From Pseudoxanthobacter soli DSM 19599 (lineage in GTDB: Bacteria > Pseudomonadota > Alphaproteobacteria > Rhizobiales > Segnochrobactraceae): a DNA stretch of 42,184 nucleotides. The first letter of the stretch is position 1; each line of letters opens with the position of its first letter. The position numbers and the translations under genes are program-made. The notes beneath the pieces are model-generated. The model searched no databases and was not told where the DNA came from. It saw nothing but the letters and a program-made list of their open reading frames with translations. Location of the stretch: NCBI GenBank assembly GCA_945898215.1, contig CAMDHY010000027.1, positions 1 to 42,184 on the forward strand, in the 5' to 3' direction. This document shows, piece by piece, positions 23,680-32,067 of this stretch.

Positions 23680-25911
23680 GTGCTTCGCCACACGATCCGC
23701 CTGCGCACAGCCGTCGCCGTGGCGCTCACGGCTGGCCTCATCGCCGCCGGCGGCACCGTGCTCCGCCTCGCCGATCCGGTGCCGCTGATCGGCCTGCGCA
23801 ACCTCGTCTTCGACCAGTTCCAGCGCCTGCGCCCGCGCGCCTACGACGCCGACCTGCCCGTGCGCATCGTCGACATCGACGATGCCTCGCTCGCCCGCCA
23901 CGGCCAGTGGCCGTGGCCGCGCGACCGGCTCGCCGCCCTCATCGAGGCGACCGCGGCGGCAGGCGCCGCCGCGATCGCGATCGACCTCGTGCTCGCCGAG
24001 CCGGACCGCTCATCGCCGGAACAGATCATCGCCTCCCTGCCGGACACGCCGGTGCGGCGGGCGCTCGAGCGCGCCATCGAGCTCGGCGAGCCGAACGACA
24101 CCGTGCTCGCCGCGGCGCTGGCCGCCTCCAACTCCGTCACCGGCGCGATCCTCGTCCACGGCGACGGACCGGCGGTGCCGGCGAAATCGGGTTTCGCCGT
24201 CTCCGGCGACGATCCGCGCCCGGCGCTGCCGGACTTCTCGGCGGTGGTGGCGCCGCTGCCGGTCCTGCTCGAAGCCTCCCACGGTGTCGGCTCGACCAAC
24301 TGGCTGCCCGACATCGACCAGGTGGTGCGCACCGTGCCGCTCGTCTTCGTCGTCGGCGACGGCTTCTTCCCGAGCCTCGCGGCCGAGGCGCTGCGCGTCG
24401 CCCAGGGCGCCTCAACGATGCTGCTGCGCGCCTCCAACGCCTCCGGCGAAACCGCCTGGGGCGCCTTCACCGGCCTCAACGCGGTCCGCATCGGCGACAT
24501 CACCGTGCCGACGGAATCGAACGGCGAGATGCGCATCCATTTCACGCCCTCGATGCCGGAGCGCTACGTGCCGGCCTGGCAGGTGCTCGACGGCACCATG
24601 CCGGCCGGCCTGCTGGAGGGCCGCATCGTGCTGATCGGCACCAGCGCGCCCGGCCTCTTCGACCTGCGCGCGACGCCGCTCGAATCCGCCGTGCCGGGCG
24701 TCGAGGTGCACGCCCAGGCGCTCGAGCAGATGATCGCCGGCGGCGCCCTCACCCGTCCCGACTGGGCGGCCGGCGCCGAGCTCATCGCCTTCATCGCGGC
24801 CACGCTGACCGTCGCACTCACCGCCGCCCTGCTCGCCTCCGTGCGTGTCGCGCTCGCCACCGGCCTCACGGTGCTCGCGGCCCTCGCCGCCGCGAGCTGG
24901 TTCGCCTTCACCCGCTCGCAGATGCTGGTCGATGCGTCTTTCCCGGTCCTCGGCGCCGGTATCGCGCTGGCCGCCTCCATCGGCCTCGTCTCGCTGCGCG
25001 AGGAGGTGGAGCGCCGGCGCATCCGCAACGCCTTCGGGCGCTATCTCGCGCCGGCCTTCGTCGAGGAGCTGTCGCGCAATCCGGAACGCCTGAAGCTCGG
25101 CGGCGAGATCCGGCCGATGACCATCCTGTTCTGCGACATGCGCTCGTTCACGACGATCTCGGAGGGCATGGACGCCCACACTTTGACGCGCTTCATGAAC
25201 GCCTTCCTGACGCCGCTCACCGACGTCATCCTCGAGCGCCGCGGCACCATCGACAAGTACATGGGCGACGCGATCATGGCGTTCTGGAACGCCCCCCTCG
25301 ACGACCCCGATCATGCCGCCCACGCCTGCGATTCCGCGCTCGCCATGCTCGTTGCCATCGACCAGTTCAACGAGGACCGCCGCGCCGGCAAGGTTCCCGG
25401 CCCGAACCGCGACGTCGCCATCGGCATCGGCCTCAACGGCGGCGACTGCTGCGTCGGCAACCTCGGCTCCGAGCGGCGCTTCGACTATTCGGTGATCGGC
25501 GACTGCGTGAACGTCGCCTCGCGTCTGGAGGGCCAGACGAAGGCCTACGGCGTGCCGGTGCTGGTCGGAGAGACAGTCGCGAGCGCCGCCCCCCGCCACG
25601 CCTTCCTCGAGGTCGACCGCGTACGGGTGAAGGGGAAGACCGCGGCGGTGCGGCTGTTCGCGCTGTGGGGCGACGCCGCGACGCTCGCGGACCCGGCCTT
25701 CCAGGCGCTGCGGGCGGCCACCGACGCGATGCTCGCCGCCTATGCCGTGGGCAACTTCGCGGCCGCGTCGGAGCGGCTCACTGAGGCGGAGGCGATGGCG
25801 GACGACCGCCTCGCCGGCGTCGCCGCGATCTACCGCGAGCGGATCGCCGAGCGGATCGGCGAGCCGCTGCCGATCGGCTGGGACGGCAGCCACGATCTGT
25901 TGACGAAGTAG
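23680..25911 (+). CDS. CHASE2-domain adenylate/guanylate cyclase
   Basis: A 743-residue inner-membrane class III nucleotide cyclase. One N-terminal membrane helix (about 10-28) is followed by a periplasmic CHASE2 sensor (about 35-350: 'FDQFQRLRPRAYDADLPVRIVDIDDASLARHGQWPWPRDRLAALIEA', 'VVRTVPLVFVVGDGFFPSLAAEALRVAQ', 'GRIVLIGTSAPGLFDLRATPLESAVPGVEVHAQALEQMI'). Three C-terminal membrane helices (about 362-432) follow, then a short coiled linker and the cyclase domain (about 475-650). Metal-site Asp are present in 'TILFCDMRSFTTISEG' and 'IDKYMGDAIMAFWN', and the transition-state residues in 'FDYSVIGDCVNVASRLEG'. It starts at GTG. It should make cAMP or cGMP in response to an envelope signal. Base specificity was not resolved. 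Confidence 0.94.
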   Translation: MLRHTIRLRTAVAVALTAGLIAAGGTVLRLADPVPLIGLRNLVFDQFQRLRPRAYDADLPVRIVDIDDASLARHGQWPWPRDRLAALIEATAAAGAAAIAIDLVLAEPDRSSPEQIIASLPDTPVRRALERAIELGEPNDTVLAAALAASNSVTGAILVHGDGPAVPAKSGFAVSGDDPRPALPDFSAVVAPLPVLLEASHGVGSTNWLPDIDQVVRTVPLVFVVGDGFFPSLAAEALRVAQGASTMLLRASNASGETAWGAFTGLNAVRIGDITVPTESNGEMRIHFTPSMPERYVPAWQVLDGTMPAGLLEGRIVLIGTSAPGLFDLRATPLESAVPGVEVHAQALEQMIAGGALTRPDWAAGAELIAFIAATLTVALTAALLASVRVALATGLTVLAALAAASWFAFTRSQMLVDASFPVLGAGIALAASIGLVSLREEVERRRIRNAFGRYLAPAFVEELSRNPERLKLGGEIRPMTILFCDMRSFTTISEGMDAHTLTRFMNAFLTPLTDVILERRGTIDKYMGDAIMAFWNAPLDDPDHAAHACDSALAMLVAIDQFNEDRRAGKVPGPNRDVAIGIGLNGGDCCVGNLGSERRFDYSVIGDCVNVASRLEGQTKAYGVPVLVGETVASAAPRHAFLEVDRVRVKGKTAAVRLFALWGDAATLADPAFQALRAATDAMLAAYAVGNFAAASERLTEAEAMADDRLAGVAAIYRERIAERIGEPLPIGWDGSHDLLTK

Positions 25912-25953
25912 GCCTCGGCAGCGATCCGCGGACGGCGCGCACGACGGCAGCGA

Positions 25954-26592
25954 TCAATCGACGACGACGGGCCCGGCCGGCGTGACGAGCGTGGCGGCGA
26001 GCGACGGGGCACCGGCAGCGACGTCCAGAGCCGCCTCGTCCAGACCGATCGTGGAGAGCGCCGCTGTGATGCGCGCTGGCGCCGGGTGCCGGATCGTCAG
26101 CCGCTCCAGCGAGCAGCCGGACACCGCCATCCGCTTCGTCGGATGCACGCCCGGCGGCCACTCGATCAGCGTCGGCACCGCGCCGCCCTCCACCAAGCGG
26201 CCGTCGTCGGGGATGGTGATGCGCCAGACGAGGTCGCCGCGCGACATCTCGTGGATCGGCCCGTGCGGAAAGGGCGAGGCCGCCGCGGCCGCATCGAGGT
26301 CGTCGGTGTTCGCCACCCAGGCGACGAGCCGCGGACGCTCGGCGAGGCGCGCGGCGAGCGCCGGCTCGTCGAGGCCGAACCAGCGCGGCCGCCCCGGCGG
26401 CGTCGCATCCGGGTCGATCGCGATGAGTTCCAGATAGACGCCGTCGCCGAGGCGGAGCACGCGGTTGTGCGTGCCCATGCGCGGGTGCGCGCCGCCTGGC
26501 GAAAGCGTCACGCCGAGCCGCGCCTCGAGCCAGGCAGTGCCCGAGGCGAGGTCCCGGGCCGCGACGACGAGGTGGTCGAGGCGGGCGCTCAT
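25954..26592 (-). CDS. VOC-family glyoxalase-like protein
   Basis: A 212-residue protein of the glyoxalase-like (PF13468) type: '[61 protein letters not shown]', later '[26 protein letters not shown]'. H7, with an E in 'YLELIAI', are candidate metal ligands. The substrate is unknown. Its ATG overlaps the stop of the transglycosylase gene by ATGA, so the two are coupled, though no functional tie is evident. It is convergent with the cyclase gene, 42 nt apart. Confidence 0.9.
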   Translation of the reverse strand: MSARLDHLVVAARDLASGTAWLEARLGVTLSPGGAHPRMGTHNRVLRLGDGVYLELIAIDPDATPPGRPRWFGLDEPALAARLAERPRLVAWVANTDDLDAAAAASPFPHGPIHEMSRGDLVWRITIPDDGRLVEGGAVPTLIEWPPGVHPTKRMAVSGCSLERLTIRHPAPARITAALSTIGLDEAALDVAAGAPSLAATLVTPAGPVVVD

Positions 26593-27839
26593 CCGCCCTT
26601 CTTCAGGAAGTCGAGGATCGCCGTCGACGGGTTGCCGTCGGCCGGCAGGCCCTTGTCGGACTGGTAGGCGCGGATGGCGTCGCGCGTGCCCGGCCCCGCC
26701 TTGCCATCGATGTCACCGGGGTCGTAGCCCTTCTGGGCGAGCAGGCGCTGCAGTTCCTCCACCTGCGCGCCGGAGAGCGGGCGCATGTCGGCCGGCCAGG
26801 TCGCGCCAAGCGGCGGGGCGCCCATGATGCGGTCGGACAGCAGACCGACGCCCAGCGCATAGGAGGTGGCGTTGTTGTAGCGCTTGATGACGTTGAAGTT
26901 CGGCAGGACCAGGAAGGCCGGGCCGCGCGCGCCGGCCGGCAGGATCAGCTTCGCCTTGTCGTCTGGGCGCGGGAAACCAGCGCCGGTCGCCCGCTTCACG
27001 CCCATCTTCTGCCAGTCGGCGAGGCTGCGGCCCGCCTTCTCGTCGACGCGGGCATAGTTGAAGCCCTGCGGCAGCACGACCTCGTAGCCCCAGGTCTCGC
27101 CCGTCCGCCACTTGTTTTTGGCGAGCAGGTTCGCCGCGGTGGCGAGTGCGTCGGGGATGTTGGTCCAGATGTCCACCTTGCCGTCGCCGTCTGCGTCGGC
27201 CGAGAAGGCGAGGTAGCTCGTCGGGATGAACTGGGTGTGGCCCATCGCACCCGCCCACGAGCCGGTGAAGCGCGCGGACGGCACGTCGCCGCGCTGCAGG
27301 ATCTTCATCGCCGCGATCAGCTGCGAGCGGCCGAACTTGCCGCGCTTCGGGTCGCAGCAGGCGAGCGTCGCCAGCGATCGGATGACGCTCTTCACCACGG
27401 CGGGGTTGTCGAGCACCTTGCCGTAGTTCGATTCCATGCCCCAGATCGCCACCAGGATCTGCCGCGGCACGCCGGAACGCGCCTCGATCTTGTCGAGCCA
27501 CGGCTTCCAGGCGACCAGCATCTCCTTGCCCGTCTCGACGCGGGCGTCGGAGACGGCGGTTGCGAGGTACTCTCCGATCGTCTTGACGAATTCCGGCTGG
27601 TAGTTCGCCTTCTCAAGCACCTCAGGGTCGCGCTCGGTGATGCCGGCGAAGGCGCGGTCGAAGGTGGCGCGGCTGATGCCCGCCTTCTTCGCCTGCGGCC
27701 AGAACCCGGTGACGAACTGCTGGAAGGCCGCATCCGCGCGGGCCTCGGAGACGCCGGCGACCGTCAGGGCGGCCGAGACGGCGAGCGCGGCCGCCACGAG
27801 GCGGACGGAACGGTTGGTGGATCGGGTGCGTGACGGCAT
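26589..27839 (-). CDS. Lytic murein transglycosylase (MltB-type) with peptidoglycan-binding domain
   Basis: A 416-residue protein. Signal peptide to about residue 35; catalytic SLT domain about 36-345 with '[17 protein letters not shown]' giving E136, '[25 protein letters not shown]', '[33 protein letters not shown]'. A C-terminal PG_binding_1 domain (355-414, '[41 protein letters not shown]') follows. It cuts the glycan between MurNAc and GlcNAc to 1,6-anhydroMurNAc. GAGGAGG lies 7 nt before the ATG. A TTAACCAT motif upstream (27913-27920, minus strand) resembles a CtrA half-site. Divergent from kdsD. Confidence 0.95.
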   Translation of the reverse strand: MPSRTRSTNRSVRLVAAALAVSAALTVAGVSEARADAAFQQFVTGFWPQAKKAGISRATFDRAFAGITERDPEVLEKANYQPEFVKTIGEYLATAVSDARVETGKEMLVAWKPWLDKIEARSGVPRQILVAIWGMESNYGKVLDNPAVVKSVIRSLATLACCDPKRGKFGRSQLIAAMKILQRGDVPSARFTGSWAGAMGHTQFIPTSYLAFSADADGDGKVDIWTNIPDALATAANLLAKNKWRTGETWGYEVVLPQGFNYARVDEKAGRSLADWQKMGVKRATGAGFPRPDDKAKLILPAGARGPAFLVLPNFNVIKRYNNATSYALGVGLLSDRIMGAPPLGATWPADMRPLSGAQVEELQRLLAQKGYDPGDIDGKAGPGTRDAIRAYQSDKGLPADGNPSTAILDFLKKGG

Positions 27840-28047
27840 CGGCGCGCCTCCTCTCGTGTCTTCCCGGCGCGTCGCCGAGCCTCCCCCCAGAGACCCCACA
27901 GTCTAGTCTGCCATGGTTAACGCGCGGTTTCGACGGACCCGACGCGGTTGCGACACGGCGGGCGCGGCCCCGGGCCGCTGCCAGCCGACACGAATCTGTG
28001 ATACTGGGTCCGATCGGGAAGGTCCGACGGCGGGTTGCGAGAGACGC

Positions 28048-29079
28048 ATGGACGACAGGACTGTTGCCGCTGAAGCGGCCGACGCGCTGCCCATCCTGGA
28101 GGGCGCGACGTCGCCGCTCGACTGGCTCGCCTCCGGCCGGCGCACCATCGAGATCGAGATCACCGCCATGAAGGCGCTCCGGGCGGCGCTGGCCCACGGC
28201 CTCGGCGACGCCTTCTGCGCCACAATCGGGGTGCTGCGTGGCATCCGCGGGCGCGTCATCGTCACCGGCGTCGGCAAGAGCGGCCATATCGGCTGCAAGC
28301 TCGCCGCCACCCTCGCCTCCACCGGCACGCCCGCCTTCTTCGTCCACGCCGCCGAGGCGAGCCACGGCGACCTCGGCATGATCACCGAGAACGACGCGGT
28401 GCTGGCGATGTCGTGGTCGGGCGAGACGAGGGAGCTCGCGCCGATCATCGCCTATGCGAAGCGCTTCCGCGTGCCGTTGATCGCCGTCACCTCGAAGGGC
28501 GGCTCGACGCTCGGCCGCGCTGCCGACCACGTGCTCAAGCTTCCCAAGGTCGACGAGGCCTGCCCGCACGGCCTCGCGCCGACGTCCTCCACCGTGCTGC
28601 AGCTCGCCATCGGCGACGCGCTGGCGATCGCGCTGTTGGAGGCGCGCGGCTTCACCCCCCACGACTTCCGCATCTTCCACCCCGGCGGCAAGCTCGGCGC
28701 CAGCCTGCAGTTCGCCCGCGACCTGATGCATGCCGGCGACGCCATCCCGCTCGCGCCGCTGGGCACGCGGATGAGCGAGGCGATCGTGCTGATGACGTCG
28801 AAGGGCTTCGGCTGCCTCGGCGTGGTCGACGCCCGCGGCCGTCTCGTCGGCATCATCACCGACGGCGACCTGCGCCGCCACCTCACCGGCGACCTGCTCT
28901 CGCAGACCGTCGAGGTGGTGATGAACGCCCGCCCGAAGACGGTGAAGCCCGACACGCTGGTGGCGGCGGCGCTGGAGATCATCAACACCTCCGGCATCAC
29001 CGCCCTCTTCGTCGTCGACGCCGGCAAGCCCGTCGGCATCCTCCACTTCCACGACCTGCTGCGGTCGGGAGTGGCGTAG
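28048..29079 (+). CDS. kdsD: Arabinose-5-phosphate isomerase KdsD/KpsF
   Basis: Converts ribulose 5-phosphate to arabinose 5-phosphate, the first step to Kdo for lipopolysaccharide. The 343-residue protein has a SIS domain (about 60-200: 'RVIVTGVGKSGHIGCKLAATLASTGTPAFFVHAAEASHGDLG', 'MSWSGETREL', 'CPHGLAPTSSTV') with K77 in the VGKSG motif, the 'HPGGKLG' signature (211-217) and two CBS repeats (about 225-340). Start ATG 28048 gives the usual length; upstream in-frame sequence is unrelated. Divergent from the transglycosylase gene across about 208 nt with no clear promoter. Confidence 0.95.
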   Translation: MDDRTVAAEAADALPILEGATSPLDWLASGRRTIEIEITAMKALRAALAHGLGDAFCATIGVLRGIRGRVIVTGVGKSGHIGCKLAATLASTGTPAFFVHAAEASHGDLGMITENDAVLAMSWSGETRELAPIIAYAKRFRVPLIAVTSKGGSTLGRAADHVLKLPKVDEACPHGLAPTSSTVLQLAIGDALAIALLEARGFTPHDFRIFHPGGKLGASLQFARDLMHAGDAIPLAPLGTRMSEAIVLMTSKGFGCLGVVDARGRLVGIITDGDLRRHLTGDLLSQTVEVVMNARPKTVKPDTLVAAALEIINTSGITALFVVDAGKPVGILHFHDLLRSGVA

Positions 29080-29161
29080 GCAGGGCGTGTTCCCGCACCG
29101 GGCGAGCCGCTCAGTTGCACGCCGGCCCACGGGGCCATTCCCGGCACGCGGGGAAGGTCAG

Positions 29162-29458
29162 ATGAAGCGCATCCCCGAGTTTCGGCTTGTCCCCCAGCCG
29201 CTGACTGAAGAGGCGGCAAGCCTGCCAGGCTTCAAGTTTGCTCCGGCCGATGTCGGAACACGCCACAAGCTTGGTGGAACGCCGGATTTCATCCAGGCGG
29301 ATGAGTGGCCGACATGCAGACAATGCCGACGTCAGACGTCGTTCGTCGGACAGTTCGACTCGGTCAACGATGACTTCATTTTTGCGGATTGCGGCCTGAT
29401 CTACGTATTCTTCTGCTTCGACTGCATGGAACCGGCAGCCGTCGTGCAGTCCTATTGA
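29162..29458 (+). CDS. Small DUF1963-like cysteine-rich protein
   Basis: A 98-residue protein resembling the C-terminal part of DUF1963/YwqG proteins: 'KLGGTPDFIQADEWPTCRQCRRQTSFVGQFDSVNDDFIFADCGLIYVFFCFDCMEPAAVVQSY'. Two CxxC pairs (C52/C55 and C85/C88) plus C77 suggest a zinc ribbon. The start has GGGGAAGG 4 nt upstream. Full DUF1963 proteins are usually more than twice as long, so this is either a minimal form or a remnant. Function unknown. GC content drops in and after it. Confidence 0.7.
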   Translation: MKRIPEFRLVPQPLTEEAASLPGFKFAPADVGTRHKLGGTPDFIQADEWPTCRQCRRQTSFVGQFDSVNDDFIFADCGLIYVFFCFDCMEPAAVVQSY

Positions 29459-29553
29459 CTGGCTCGACCGCCAACACCCGCAGGCTCCTCTGCATGTTCC
29501 ACATCCGCGAGCGGCAGTCGCCCGCAACCAAATAGTACCTACCTAACTATCAA

Positions 29554-29582
29554 TTGACTGGTTACCTATCTGGCGCAAAAAT
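29554..29582 (+). promoter_or_regulatory. Candidate promoter/operator of the second vapC module
   Basis: TTGACT (29554-29559) is followed after 17 nt by AAAAAT (29577-29582), 30 nt before the antitoxin ATG. The surrounding stretch is AT-rich for this genome and carries TACCTA twice (near 29537 and 29563), possible operator repeats. Confidence 0.4.
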
Positions 29583-29612
29583 GCCCTCGTCGCAATGCCG
29601 ATGGAGGGCGCG

Positions 29613-30104
29613 ATGAGGTCGCTGGACGAGGTCGTGCGGGAACCCGGCACGAAGTCGAGCAAGATCCGCAAGCTCGCGGCGGCCGGCCACAGCCGCTCCG
29701 ACATCGCGAAGGCCCTCGGCATCCGCTACCAGCACGTCCGCAACGTCCTGGTCGCAGACGAGGCGGCGCTGGAGCGTCAGGCAGCAGAAGACGTCGCGCC
29801 GGCAGCCAGCTCCGCTCCCATCGAAGCCTCCGCGCTCCCCGGCGCTCCCTTCCGCCTGATGGTCGACGGCGCCGGATGCATCAAGCTCCCGGCCGATGCC
29901 CTCGCCTCGTTGCGGGCAAAGCCGGGGTCGGTGCTCGTCGGCGAGGTAGTCGGATCGGAACTCCACCTCTACCCGCTGCAGGAGGCGATCCGTCGCGCGC
30001 AGGCCCTGGTGAAGGAGTTCGTGCCCGCCGGCCGCTCGCTGGCGGACGACCTGATCGCGGATCGCCGGCGGGAGGTGGCGAAAGACGCCGGACATGGCGA
30101 GTAG
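29613..30104 (+). CDS. Antitoxin with helix-turn-helix and AbrB-like domains
   Basis: A 163-residue protein. Residues 15-47 ('SSKIRKLAAAGHSRSDIAKALGIRYQHVRNVLV') form a helix-turn-helix. Residues about 82-118 ('FRLMVDGAGCIKLPADALASLRAKPGSVLVGEVVGSELHLYPL') are an AbrB/MazE-like swapped-hairpin module. The tail 'AQALVKEFVPAGRSLADDLIADRRREVAKD' is typical of the toxin-binding end of VapB-type antitoxins. ATG 29613 is chosen because GGAGGG lies 4 nt upstream; ATG 29595 lacks one. It overlaps the PIN toxin gene by 11 nt. Two DNA-binding modules in one antitoxin is uncommon. Confidence 0.85.
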   Translation: MRSLDEVVREPGTKSSKIRKLAAAGHSRSDIAKALGIRYQHVRNVLVADEAALERQAAEDVAPAASSAPIEASALPGAPFRLMVDGAGCIKLPADALASLRAKPGSVLVGEVVGSELHLYPLQEAIRRAQALVKEFVPAGRSLADDLIADRRREVAKDAGHGE

Positions 30105-30477
30105 CGTCCTTGACGCCTCGGCGCTGCTGGCGCTCCTGCAGGGTGAGTCCGGAGCGGAGGCGGTCGCCGCAATCGTCGGCGACGCCGTCATGGCCTCCGT
30201 CAACCTCGCCGAGGTGTTGGGCAAGCTGATGGAATTCGGCCAGCCACGGGACGCGGCGATGCGGGCGATCGGCCAGACGGCGGTCCAGATCGTCGCCTTC
30301 GACGGCGTCATGGGAATCGAAGCCGGCGAGATGATCCCGGCTGCCCGGCGCGCCGGCCTTTCCCTCGGCGACGTCGCCTGCCTCGCCGTTGCCCGCCGTC
30401 ACGGCCTCCCAGCCTACACGTGCGACCGGTCGTGGACGCGACACGACTGCGGCGTCGAGATCCGTCTGATCCGCTGA
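30094..30477 (+). CDS. PIN-domain toxin VapC (second module)
   Basis: A 127-residue PIN ribonuclease with the acidic site D7 ('SSVLDASALLALLQGESG'), E40 ('VNLAEVLGKL'), D93 ('LSLGDVACLAVARRHGLP') and D111 ('AYTCDRSW'). It starts inside the antitoxin gene, so it is translationally coupled. It is only distantly similar to the VapC at 15372 and pairs with a different antitoxin class. RNA target unknown. Confidence 0.9.
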   Translation: MASSVLDASALLALLQGESGAEAVAAIVGDAVMASVNLAEVLGKLMEFGQPRDAAMRAIGQTAVQIVAFDGVMGIEAGEMIPAARRAGLSLGDVACLAVARRHGLPAYTCDRSWTRHDCGVEIRLIR

Positions 30478-30480
30478 GCC

Positions 30481-30966
30481 CTACTCTGCCCGCTCAACCT
30501 TCAGCCGCACGCCGTCGGCGCCGGTGACCCGCACCGTCGTGCCGGCCGGCAGGTCCGGCCCCGACACCAGCCACACCGTGTCGTCAAGGTCGATGCGGCC
30601 GCGGCCGTCGACGAGCGCTTCCGTCAGCTGCGCGCGGCGGCCGATGTGGCGGGCGGCGCGCTCGTTGAGGCCGCTCGCGTCCGACGGCTGCTGCCGCCGG
30701 CGCTGCATCCACGCCCGCCCGGCGATCACCGCGATGATCGCCAGCACCACGAACAAACCCGCTTCCGCCTGCCAGGGCAGCGCGGTCCAGCCAGCGGCGT
30801 CGGCGGCGAGGGCCACAACGCCCGTCACGATCGCCGCGATGGCAAACCACAGCATGAAGGTACCGGGTAACACCACCTCGAGGCCGAGCAGCACGAGGCC
30901 GAGCAGCATCCAGGCCCAGCCGCCGAGCGCCGCCATCATCGTCGTCACCAGCGAGCCCTCGCCCAT
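30481..30966 (-). CDS. NfeD-family membrane protein
   Basis: A 161-residue protein with hydrophobic segments at about 14-35, 38-55 and 65-85 and a C-terminal OB-fold ('RAARHIGRRAQLTEALVDGRGRIDLDDTVWLVSGPDLPAGTTVRVTGADGVRLKVERAE'). NfeD proteins partner SPFH/stomatin proteins in membrane quality control. It lies 1 nt after the SPFH gene, the usual pairing. Its 3' end is 3 nt from the convergent vapC. Confidence 0.93.
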   Translation of the reverse strand: MGEGSLVTTMMAALGGWAWMLLGLVLLGLEVVLPGTFMLWFAIAAIVTGVVALAADAAGWTALPWQAEAGLFVVLAIIAVIAGRAWMQRRRQQPSDASGLNERAARHIGRRAQLTEALVDGRGRIDLDDTVWLVSGPDLPAGTTVRVTGADGVRLKVERAE

Positions 30967-30967
30967 C

Positions 30968-31981
30968 TCAGGCGGCCCCGCCGCCCGCCGGCGGCATCGC
31001 GCCGCCGGCCGCCGGCACAGTGGCGCGCCGCGACGACCGCGGCGTCGCCGGTCCCTCGCCGCCGAACGCCTCGCGGGCGATCTCGCCGATGCCCGAGAGC
31101 GCCCCCAGCACGGCGGTGGCCTCCATCGGCAGGATCAGCGTCTTCTGGTTCGGCGACGTCGCGAACTGGCCGAGCGCCTCGACGTACTTCTGCGCGACGA
31201 AGTAGTTGATCGCCTGCACGTCGCCGGCGGCAATCGCCGAGGAGACGAGCTCCGTCGCCTTCGCCTCGGCCTCGGCCGAGCGCTCGCGCGCCTCGGCGTC
31301 GCGGAAGGCCGCCTCGCGCCGTCCCTCCGCCTCGAGGATCTGCGACTGCTTCAGGCCCTCGGCCTTGAGGATCTGCGCCTGCCGGGCGCCCTCGGCCTCG
31401 AGGATCGCCGCGCGCTTCTCGCGCTCGGCCATCATCTGGCGCGCCATCGAGTCGACGAGGTTGCGCGGCGGGTTGATGTTCTTGATCTCGATACGGGTGA
31501 TCTTGACGCCCCACGGCTCGGCGGCGGCGTCGACGACGCGCAAGAGGCGGTGGTTGATCTCGTCGCGGTTGGACAGGAGCTCGTCGAGGTCCATCGAGCC
31601 CATCACCGTCCGGATGTTCGTCATCGTCAGGTTGAGGATGGCGTTCTGCAGGCCCTGCACCTCGTAGGCCGCCCGCGCCGCGTCGACCACCTGGTAGAAG
31701 GTGATGCCGTCGGCCGTCACCGTGGCGTTATCGCGGGTGATGACCTCCTGCTCGGGCACTTCGAGCACCTGCTCCATCATGCTCATCTTCGCGCCGATGC
31801 GGTCGATGAACGGCACGATCAGGTTGAGGCCGGGCTTGAGCGAGCGCGTGTACTTGCCGAAGCGCTCGATCGTCCAGTTGTAGCTCTGCGGCACCGTCTT
31901 CACGCCGGCGAAGACGACCAGCACGACGAGCACGACGAGGGCGATCAGCACGACGTCGAAGGCATTGAGCGAGACGTTCAT
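30968..31981 (-). CDS. SPFH/Band 7 (stomatin-like) membrane protein
   Basis: A 337-residue protein. One N-terminal membrane helix (about 8-27) is followed by the SPFH domain ('GVKTVPQSYNWTIERFGKYTRSLKPGLNLIVPFIDRIGAKMSMMEQVLEVPEQEVITRDNATVTADGITFYQV', 'AAAEPWGVKITRIEIKNINPP'). A long charged coiled coil comes next ('MMAEREKRAAILEAEGARQAQILKAEGLKQSQILEAEGRREAAFRDAEARERSAEAEAKATEL'), then a Gly/Ala/Pro-rich tail. It is of the QmcA/paraslipin type, thought to form membrane microdomain cages. CGGGAG lies 7 nt before the ATG. Cotranscribed with nfeD. Confidence 0.95.
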   Translation of the reverse strand: MNVSLNAFDVVLIALVVLVVLVVFAGVKTVPQSYNWTIERFGKYTRSLKPGLNLIVPFIDRIGAKMSMMEQVLEVPEQEVITRDNATVTADGITFYQVVDAARAAYEVQGLQNAILNLTMTNIRTVMGSMDLDELLSNRDEINHRLLRVVDAAAEPWGVKITRIEIKNINPPRNLVDSMARQMMAEREKRAAILEAEGARQAQILKAEGLKQSQILEAEGRREAAFRDAEARERSAEAEAKATELVSSAIAAGDVQAINYFVAQKYVEALGQFATSPNQKTLILPMEATAVLGALSGIGEIAREAFGGEGPATPRSSRRATVPAAGGAMPPAGGGAA

Positions 31982-32067
31982 GGGCGGGCTCCCGGTGGTC
32001 GCAGAGGCCCGGCGACCAAAGGTCCGGGCGCCGTCACGGTCAAGGGTGCGATCCGATCACGCCGGCG

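Noticed and set aside
24412-25893. 493-codon minus-strand frame opposite the CHASE2 cyclase gene
   Set aside because: No motif; the plus-strand protein has complete CHASE2 and cyclase domains.
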